From assembly GCA_021199695.1 (NCBI GenBank), contig JAJQHP010000126.1, forward strand, positions 1 through 8,924: a stretch of DNA of 8,924 nucleotides, in the 5' to 3' direction. Shown one piece after another: positions 1 to 5,108 of the stretch. Source of the DNA: Clostridiales bacterium. GTDB lineage: Bacteria > Bacillota > Clostridia > Oscillospirales > Oscillospiraceae. Under the pieces are notes generated by a model. The model ran no database searches. It was not told where the DNA came from and saw only the letters and a list, made by a program, of their open reading frames with translations. The number at the start of each line of letters is the position of its first letter. The stretch's first letter is position 1. Both the position numbers and the translations under genes were made by a program.

Positions 1-115
1 TGAGCTGCAGGCCGGGAACGATACGCTGAAAAGCAGCAGGCCCCGGCGCAAGGCCTTTCTCCATGCCCTCACCGACTATATCGGCGGCGTGGAGCCGGGA
101 GGGGAGGAGACGTGA
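1..115 (+). CDS. C-terminus of a LytTR-family response regulator (partial)
   Basis: The frame is open from base 2 to a TGA at 113-115 and gives the last 37 residues of a protein that begins outside the window. The segment with RPRRKAFLHALTDYIGG resembles the end of a LytTR DNA-binding domain, where an R-rich turn is followed by a short helix of the type 'RRRKxFxxALxxYL'. The TGA overlaps the ATG of the next gene by one base (TGATG), so the two are translationally coupled. The next gene is a GHKL sensor kinase, the usual partner of LytTR regulators (AgrA/AgrC, ComE/ComD, VirR/VirS type). The call rests on this short tail plus context; the receiver domain is not visible. If correct, this regulator is the best candidate to bind the 21-bp repeats at 1476-1514. 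Confidence 0.6.
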   Translation, partial: ELQAGNDTLKSSRPRRKAFLHALTDYIGGVEPGGEET

Positions 116-1431
116 TGGAACTGTTTGATCTGCTGTGGAGCAGCCAATTCGTCACTGAAATGCTGATGTCCTGTTTCCTGGTGGCTCTGCCCCACAAAAA
201 ACGGGAGGGCTTCGGTCTCCGGGCGGCGCTGCTCTGCCTGGCGGCGGAGGGCGTCTCCCTGCTGGTGATGAACAGCGGCGGCGGCCAGGCCATCTGGACG
301 GACTCCGTCTATACTACACTGAGCTGTCTGATCTATATGGCGGTGTTTTTCGTCCTGGCCCTGGCCTTTTTCCTGCTGTTGTGTCCGGTGACGGTCCGGG
401 AGGCGCTGTACTGCACCGCCCTGAGCATGACGGTGCAGCACATCTCCTCCGCCCTGCTTCTGCTGCTGACGGCGACCCTCCCGGGAGAGGGAAACGTGTT
501 TCGTCTGACCCTCTGGGTAGTGACCATCGTGGTGCCCTATGTGGCGGTCTATTTTGGCTGTATCCTGCCTATCGGGGAGAAGGGGGCCTACCAGTTCAAC
601 GTCCTCAACCTGACCTCTGCGACTCTGCTCATCTTTCTGGTGTCCGCCTTTTTCAGCACCATCGCCAAGGGGCTGGACCTCACCTGGCAGGAGCCGCTGT
701 TCCTCATCTGCCAGGTGTATGAGGTACTCTGCTGCTGCTTCCTCCTGTGGCTCCAGGTCAGCCAGAAGGAGGCCCTGAATCTCCAGCACGAGCTGGACAT
801 CCAGGATTATCTCCGCCACCTCCGCCATGAGCAGTCCCAGCAGGCCCACAGGGAGATGGAACTGACCAACCATCTGATGCACGAGCTGAAGCATCAGGTG
901 GCGGATATGCTCAAGGAGCAGAGCGAGGACGACCGGGACAGGCTGCTGGACGAGATTGCAGACAACCTGACCGTCTACGACGAGAATATCGACACGAGAA
1001 ACGAGACGCTGAACACTGTCCTCCAGGAGCGGAGCCTGTTCTGCCGGGCAAACCACATTTCCTGGATGTGCGTGGCGGACGGGGCCAGCCTGGACTTTAT
1101 CCAGACCGGTGACCTGTACCTCATCTTCCGCAACGCCCTGGACAACGCCATCGACGCCGTGTGCCAGCTCCCGGACCCCCAGTGCCGGGTCATCGACGTG
1201 AAGGTCTACACCCGCAACGCCCTGTTGATGATCCAGATCGAGAACCGCTTCCAGGGGCGGCTCCAGTTTGAAAACGGCCTCCCGGTCACCACCAAGGGGG
1301 ACCGGAGCTACCACGGCTACGGCTTGAAAACCATCCGTTCCATCACCGAGCGGTACGGGGGCTGCATCACTGTCCGGGCCAAAAACGGGCTGTTCTCCCT
1401 CCAGGTGATGATTCCTGTACCAAAGCCATAA
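115..1431 (+). CDS. AgrC-like GHKL sensor histidine kinase
   Basis: This 438-residue membrane sensor kinase probably autophosphorylates on histidine and passes phosphate to the LytTR regulator encoded just upstream. The N-terminal half has about six hydrophobic segments (roughly residues 12-25, 37-52, 66-90, 98-120, 131-151, 166-186, 197-215), with no recognisable extracytoplasmic sensor domain. A charged helical stretch (about 216-255) leads to the H-box HELKHQ with H256. The catalytic HATPase_c_5-type domain shows the N-box around N340 and N344 (NALDNAIDA) and a short G-box at 400-404 (HGYGL). This layout is that of AgrC, ComD and VirS type kinases. I chose the ATG at 115 because it overlaps the upstream stop and follows a purine-rich GGGAGGGGAGGAG at about 97-109; a GTG at 112 is also in frame. 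No gene for a pheromone precursor or processing protease is visible, so the ligand is unknown. Confidence 0.9.
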   Translation: MELFDLLWSSQFVTEMLMSCFLVALPHKKREGFGLRAALLCLAAEGVSLLVMNSGGGQAIWTDSVYTTLSCLIYMAVFFVLALAFFLLLCPVTVREALYCTALSMTVQHISSALLLLLTATLPGEGNVFRLTLWVVTIVVPYVAVYFGCILPIGEKGAYQFNVLNLTSATLLIFLVSAFFSTIAKGLDLTWQEPLFLICQVYEVLCCCFLLWLQVSQKEALNLQHELDIQDYLRHLRHEQSQQAHREMELTNHLMHELKHQVADMLKEQSEDDRDRLLDEIADNLTVYDENIDTRNETLNTVLQERSLFCRANHISWMCVADGASLDFIQTGDLYLIFRNALDNAIDAVCQLPDPQCRVIDVKVYTRNALLMIQIENRFQGRLQFENGLPVTTKGDRSYHGYGLKTIRSITERYGGCITVRAKNGLFSLQVMIPVPKP

Positions 1432-1437
1432 ATTTCT

Positions 1438-1471
1438 CCAAAGACGGGCCAAATGTGGCCCGCCCTTTTGG
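1438..1471 (+). terminator. Intrinsic terminator after the sensor kinase gene
   Basis: An imperfect hairpin starts 7 bases after the kinase stop codon. Its core pairs CGGGCC (1445-1450) with GGCCCG (1457-1462). It is extended, across a short mismatched stretch, by CCAAA on the left with TTTGG on the right. The right arm ends in a short T run (1466-1469). It separates the regulatory pair from the glycosidase operon. Confidence 0.7.
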
Positions 1472-1475
1472 CGTC

Positions 1476-1514
1476 AATGACAAAGTGTGCAGGAAAAATG
1501 ACAGGTTGTGCGGG
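1476..1514 (+). promoter_or_regulatory. Tandem 21-bp-spaced direct repeats, candidate LytTR operator
   Basis: Two copies of AATGACAnnnTGTGCnGG lie at 1476-1493 and 1497-1514 and agree at 14 of 18 positions. Their period is 21 bp, two helical turns. LytTR regulators (AgrA, VirR, ComE) bind pairs of roughly 9-bp direct repeats with this centre-to-centre distance, and the ACAGGTTGT core loosely resembles the AgrA half-site ACAGTTNAG. The downstream repeat ends 5 bp before the -35 element at 1520, a natural place for an activator. The repeats are seen; the identity of the binder is inferred from the LytTR/GHKL pair next door. Confidence 0.6.
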
Positions 1515-1519
1515 ATCGC

Positions 1520-1549
1520 TTGAAATGTTTTGACAAAGTGCTGTAGAAT
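1520..1549 (+). promoter_or_regulatory. Sigma-A promoter of the GH3 operon
   Basis: The -35 element TTGAAA (1520-1525) and -10 element TAGAAT (1544-1549) are separated by 18 bp. Transcription would begin near 1556, giving a leader of about 90 nt. A TTGACA at 1530-1535 looks better as a -35 but has no usable -10 at the right distance (position 1553 reads TCCATC). It belongs instead to a third partial copy of the upstream repeat. Confidence 0.65.
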
Positions 1550-1559
1550 GTCTCCATCA

Positions 1560-1607
1560 GGAGCGGCGCCGCTCCCACTCTGCCCTCCGGCATCTGCGCA
1601 GTGCCGG
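1560..1607 (+). promoter_or_regulatory. Structured 5' leader with two dyads ahead of GH3
   Basis: The untranslated leader contains a perfect 16-bp palindrome, GGAGCGGCGCCGCTCC (1560-1575). It also holds a second dyad, CCGGCA (1587-1592) with TGCCGG (1602-1607), whose loop contains the small palindrome CTGCGCAG (1594-1601). The first starts about 5 nt after the predicted transcription start, so it could be an operator or a 5' stabilising hairpin in the mRNA. Neither is followed by a U-run, so they are unlikely to be plain terminators. I do not recognise a known riboswitch class. Confidence 0.45.
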
Positions 1608-1631
1608 GGCGGCAACGCGCAAAACGAGAAT

Positions 1632-1648
1632 GGAGGAATCAGACTGTG
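1632..1648 (+). promoter_or_regulatory. Ribosome binding site that fixes the GH3 start at GTG 1646
   Basis: GGAGG (1632-1636) lies 9 nt before a GTG at 1646. An earlier in-frame GTG at 1602 would add 15 charged, non-signal-like residues, has no such site and falls inside the leader hairpin. Starting at 1646 gives MKHSKLW followed directly by the hydrophobic anchor. Confidence 0.8.
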
Positions 1649-4636
1649 AAACATTCCAAGCTGTGGACCGGGCTTTCGTCCGTAGTCGCTATCCTGCTGG
1701 TCGTCTCTATCCTGGCGACCCAGTGTATGCTCGACTATGCGTCCACCATCAACCAGGCTCTGGACATCTCCACCAGCCAGATCGTCAACAGCGGCGACTC
1801 TGACGAGGATTTGACCTACTATGAGAGCGAGTACGGCGAGCTGAATGCGGAGAACCTGCAGCTGCTCATTGCCGACACCTATGAGGAGGCCGTGACCGAG
1901 GAGGCCGAGGGCGCTGTCCTGCTGAAAAACGAGGATAACGCACTGCCCCTGACCTCCGACGAGACCCGGGTGACCCTGTTCGGTCATGCCGTGGCCCAGC
2001 CTCTGTACAAGAACTCCTCCGCCGGTTCCAACGGCTACAAGGGAGAGTACTGCATCGACCTGTACACCGCCCTGACGGATGCGGGCTTTGCCATCAACGA
2101 CACCCTGTATGACGCCTATGTGGCCAGTGAGACCACCCGGGGTACCGGCGGCTATGATTACGTTTCCGGCACATCCAGCGAGGCGTCCATGGGCGAGGAG
2201 GACATCTCCTTCTACACTGACGAGCTGCAGGCATCCTGGGCGGACGACTACAACGACGTGGCTATCGTGATGTTTGCCCGTGAGGCAGGCGAGGGCTTCG
2301 AGCTGGAGCTGGAAGACCAGTATGAGGGCATCAGCCAGCTGGCCCTCCATCAGGAGGAGAAGGATCTGCTCCAGATGATCAACGACTCCGGCGTGTTTGA
2401 TAAGATCATCGTCCTCATCAACAGCGGCAACGCCATGGAGCTGAACTGGCTGGATGAGTACAACGTGGACGCCTGCCTGTGGATCGGCCTGCCCGGTCAG
2501 CGGGGCTTTGAGGGCGTGGCGGCTCTCCTTACCGGCGAGGCCAACCCCTCCGGCCATCTGGTAGACACCTATGCCGTCAACTCCCTGTCCGCTCCCTCTG
2601 TGGTGAACGCCAGCTATAACAACCAGACCTGGACCAACCTGGACGAGGTGCTGGCCGCCGTAGAGGATGCCGACGCCGGCGTCTCCTACTACAACGTCCA
2701 GGCCGAGGGCATCTACGTGGGCTATAAGTACTACGAGACCCGGTATGAGGACACTGTTCTGGGCCAGGGCGGGGCAGACGCCTCCGTGGGCTCCTCCACC
2801 GGCAGCAGCTGGAACTACACCGACGAGGTGCAATATCCCTTCGGCTACGGCCTGTCCTATACCACCTTTGAGCAGACCCTGGACAGCGTGGTCATGGACG
2901 GGGACGACATCACCGTCACCGTGACCGTCACCAACACCGGCACCGTGGCCGGAAAGAGCGTGGTTCAGGTCTACGCCCAGACCCCCTACGGCGACTATGA
3001 GAAGGAGAACCTGGTGGAGAAGTCCGCCATCCAGCTCCTGGACTTCGGCAAGACCGACACCCTGGAGCCGGGAGAGAGCCAGACCCTGGAGATCGTCTGT
3101 GACCGGTATCTCCTGGCCAGCTATGACTACACCAACGCCAAGGGCTACATCCTCAGCGCCGGTGACTACTACATCTCCATCGGTGACGATGCCCATGACG
3201 CCCTGAACAACGTCCTGGCCGCCAAGGGCGCCACCGGCATGGTGGCCGTGGACGGCAGCGAGGCCGTCGGAGACGCCGCCAAGACCTACACCTGGACGCT
3301 GGACGCCCTGGACACCGAGACCTATCGTTACTCCTCCACCGGCGAGGAGGTCACCAACCAGTTTGATGACTGCGACATCAACTACTGGGCGGAGGGTACC
3401 GTCACCTACCTGACCCGTCAGGACTGGGAGGGCACCTATCCCACCGAGGCCACCCAGATCACCCTGGACGAGGACATGATCGACGCCCTGGCCGGTTACA
3501 ACTATGTGAAGGCGGATGACGCCGCCTCCATCAGCGACTACACTGTGGGCGACAACCAGGGCATCCCCCTGGCGGCCATGATCGGCCTGGACTATGACGA
3601 CCCGGAGTGGGACACCTATCTGAACCAGTTCACCATCGAGGAGCTGTGCGCTGTCATGGCGGATAATTTCGGCACTGCCGAGATCACTTCCGTGGGCAAG
3701 CCAGCTGTCGTGGTGGGCGACGGACCTGACGGCGTGGGCGGCACCTTCGACGCAACGCTGTACGGCGATGACCGGGACGACTGCTGCTTCCCCTGCCAGG
3801 TGATCCTTGCATCCACCTTCAACAAGGAGCTGCTGTACAACCGGGCCAACCTGATGGCCGAGGAGTGCCTGTATCTGGGCTTCGAGCTGGACTGGATGCC
3901 CGGCTCCAATGTCCACCGCACCCCCTTCGGCGGCCGTAACTTCGAGTACTATTCCGAGGACTCCACTGTGGGCTACATCTGCGCCGCCATCGAGGTGGAG
4001 GCCATGGAGGCCAAGGGCGTCCACGCCGGCATGAAGCACTTCGCCGGAAACGACCAGGAGAACAATCGCCAGGGTGTTGCCGTGTTCTTCAACGAGCAGA
4101 CCTTCCGCGAGGGCGCTCTGCGGGTGTTCCAGAAGGCAGTCGAGGAATCCAACCTGGGCGCTATCATGCACGCCTTCAACCGTATCGGATTCAACTGGTG
4201 CTCCACCAGCTCTGCTCTGCTGACTCAGGTGTTGGAGAACGAATGGGGCTTCGTAGGACTGTCTGAGACGGATGCCGTCATCAGCGCCACGGATTCCTAT
4301 CTGGCCCACTATGTGGATGCAGTTGTGGCCGGTACCGACACCTTCTGCCTCGACTTTACCAGTGTCAGCTCCAGCACTCTGCTGGCCGCCATCACCGAGA
4401 ATGACGACGGCGACCTGCTGGGCATGGTGCGCAAGTCTGCCCACGATAACCTCTATGCCGCCGTCAACAGCAACATCATGAACGGCAGCAGCGCCGACTC
4501 GGTGATCGAGTCCATCACCCCCTGGTGGCAGCCCACCATGTACGCCATCATCGCCGTGTGCGCCGTGCTGGAGGTTCTGTGCCTGGCGATGATGCTCCGG
4601 AAGAACCTGAAAAAGAACCCCGATAAGGAGGCGTGA
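1646..4636 (+). CDS. Membrane-anchored family 3 glycoside hydrolase with permuted domain order
   Basis: A 996-residue beta-glycosidase (beta-glucosidase or xylosidase type) expected to act on the outer face of the membrane. In order: an N-terminal signal anchor (about 9-29); a GH3 C-type alpha/beta domain (about 80-330) with VLLKNEDNALPL at 91-102 and EAGEGFE at 213-219, the region that usually supplies the acid/base; FGYGLSYTTF (399-408); a fibronectin-III-like domain (about 409-520); a linker (520-650); then the GH3 N-type barrel (about 650-900) and a C-terminal membrane helix (about 965-985) with a basic tail. Barrel motifs are intact: DGPDG from D692, GGRNFEYYSED around R764, KHF at 797-799, and LSETDA with the probable nucleophile D876. 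Standard GH3 enzymes have the barrel first; the reversed order is known from rumen enzymes of Ruminococcus and Butyrivibrio. Both ends should face the cytoplasm. The substrate cannot be read from sequence. AAGGAGG at 4625-4631, inside its last codons, serves the next gene. Confidence 0.92.
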   Translation: MKHSKLWTGLSSVVAILLVVSILATQCMLDYASTINQALDISTSQIVNSGDSDEDLTYYESEYGELNAENLQLLIADTYEEAVTEEAEGAVLLKNEDNALPLTSDETRVTLFGHAVAQPLYKNSSAGSNGYKGEYCIDLYTALTDAGFAINDTLYDAYVASETTRGTGGYDYVSGTSSEASMGEEDISFYTDELQASWADDYNDVAIVMFAREAGEGFELELEDQYEGISQLALHQEEKDLLQMINDSGVFDKIIVLINSGNAMELNWLDEYNVDACLWIGLPGQRGFEGVAALLTGEANPSGHLVDTYAVNSLSAPSVVNASYNNQTWTNLDEVLAAVEDADAGVSYYNVQAEGIYVGYKYYETRYEDTVLGQGGADASVGSSTGSSWNYTDEVQYPFGYGLSYTTFEQTLDSVVMDGDDITVTVTVTNTGTVAGKSVVQVYAQTPYGDYEKENLVEKSAIQLLDFGKTDTLEPGESQTLEIVCDRYLLASYDYTNAKGYILSAGDYYISIGDDAHDALNNVLAAKGATGMVAVDGSEAVGDAAKTYTWTLDALDTETYRYSSTGEEVTNQFDDCDINYWAEGTVTYLTRQDWEGTYPTEATQITLDEDMIDALAGYNYVKADDAASISDYTVGDNQGIPLAAMIGLDYDDPEWDTYLNQFTIEELCAVMADNFGTAEITSVGKPAVVVGDGPDGVGGTFDATLYGDDRDDCCFPCQVILASTFNKELLYNRANLMAEECLYLGFELDWMPGSNVHRTPFGGRNFEYYSEDSTVGYICAAIEVEAMEAKGVHAGMKHFAGNDQENNRQGVAVFFNEQTFREGALRVFQKAVEESNLGAIMHAFNRIGFNWCSTSSALLTQVLENEWGFVGLSETDAVISATDSYLAHYVDAVVAGTDTFCLDFTSVSSSTLLAAITENDDGDLLGMVRKSAHDNLYAAVNSNIMNGSSADSVIESITPWWQPTMYAIIAVCAVLEVLCLAMMLRKNLKKNPDKEA

Positions 4637-4639
4637 CAA

Positions 4640-5035
4640 ATGTCGATTCTGAAAAAGAAATCCTTTGGCTGGTATGTCCTGCTGGTCTCCGCTATCGTGG
4701 CGGTGGTGGGTCTGGTTCAGTTCTCTTCCTGGGCTCCCAACCACAGCGCTACCGACACCGTTATCACCGTGGCCCTGATCCTGGGCATCGCCATCGACCT
4801 GGTGACCATCTGGAAGGACCTGGACATTCTGGTGGTGGCCTCTACCGCCTGCTATATGGTGGGCTGCGTCCGCATCGTCACGGATAACGTGGGCTCCTTC
4901 GTGGACGCCTATCAGGGCATCGTGATGTTCGGTGACTCCACCCAGGTGGGTACCATCGTCACCATCGCAGTGATTATGGGCGTGGCGGCTGTCCTGTCCG
5001 CCGTGTCCGGCTTCCTGCCCCGTGAGAAGGCATAA
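4640..5035 (+). CDS. Small four-helix membrane protein of unknown function, partner of GH3
   Basis: This 131-residue protein starts 3 nt after the GH3 stop and has a strong AAGGAGG site 8 nt before its ATG, so it is surely co-transcribed and probably made in step with GH3. It opens with a basic MSILKKK and has about four hydrophobic helices (residues 11-28, 39-56, 62-82 and 104-124), ending in a short basic tail, PREKA. Both ends are predicted on the cytoplasmic side. The loop before the last helix holds a polar stretch with DAYQGIVMFGDSTQVG. I recognise no enzyme motif or named domain. Because GH3 carries a helix at each end, a reasonable inference is that this protein packs against those helices as an anchor, chaperone or sensor subunit. 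A channel or transporter role seems unlikely at this size but cannot be excluded. Confidence 0.8.
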   Translation: MSILKKKSFGWYVLLVSAIVAVVGLVQFSSWAPNHSATDTVITVALILGIAIDLVTIWKDLDILVVASTACYMVGCVRIVTDNVGSFVDAYQGIVMFGDSTQVGTIVTIAVIMGVAAVLSAVSGFLPREKA

Positions 5036-5047
5036 TTGACAGAACCT

Positions 5048-5079
5048 TTCGGGCCGCCGCAAGGCGGCCCGAATTGTCC
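5048..5079 (+). terminator. GNRA-capped hairpin, probable terminator of the GH3 operon
   Basis: An 11-bp perfect stem (5048-5058 with 5063-5073) is closed by a GCAA tetraloop. It begins 12 bases after the stop codon of the small membrane protein. The tail TTGTCC is only partly U-rich, so read-through into the GH2 gene is plausible. Confidence 0.7.
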
Positions 5080-5085
5080 TATATT
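5080..5085 (+). promoter_or_regulatory. Weak candidate -10 element before the GH2 gene
   Basis: TATATT follows the hairpin by 6 bases and fits a -10 box, but 17 bp upstream the sequence is CCGCAA, inside the hairpin, and there is no TGn extension. Transcription would start about 15 nt before the TTG codon. It may be a weak or activator-dependent promoter, or chance. Confidence 0.25.
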
Positions 5086-5087
5086 GC

Positions 5088-5108
5088 AGAGAGAGGGTGC
5101 ATCCATTG
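5088..5108 (+). promoter_or_regulatory. Ribosome binding site selecting the TTG start of GH2
   Basis: AGAGAGAGG (5088-5096) ends 9 nt before TTG at 5106. The in-frame GTG at 5097 directly abuts the purine tract and cannot use it. Starting at TTG gives MKISFND, typical of family 2 enzymes. Confidence 0.65.

Noticed and set aside
76..1452. 458-codon open frame on the - strand opposite the sensor kinase
   Set aside because: Same codon-bias effect; the + strand frame has membrane helices, H-box, N-box and G-box in correct order.
1530..1535. TTGACA as the -35 of the GH3 promoter
   Set aside because: No -10 hexamer at 16-19 bp; TTGAAA at 1520 with TAGAAT at 1544 fits better.
1602..1645. Upstream GTG as the GH3 start
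   Set aside because: It lies in the leader hairpin, lacks a Shine-Dalgarno and would put a charged extension before the signal anchor; GTG at 1646 has GGAGG at the right distance.
5036..5041. TTGACA as the -35 of a GH2 promoter
   Set aside because: At 17 bp spacing the sequence is GCAAGG, not a -10 box, and the TATATT at 5080 is 38 bp away, too far.
1367..5062. Very long open frame (over 1200 codons) on the - strand
   Set aside because: It lies antisense to the GH3 gene, whose domains and motifs are unmistakable. GC-rich third positions remove stop codons on the opposite strand. The translated product is low-complexity (H, G, V, D rich) with no domain.
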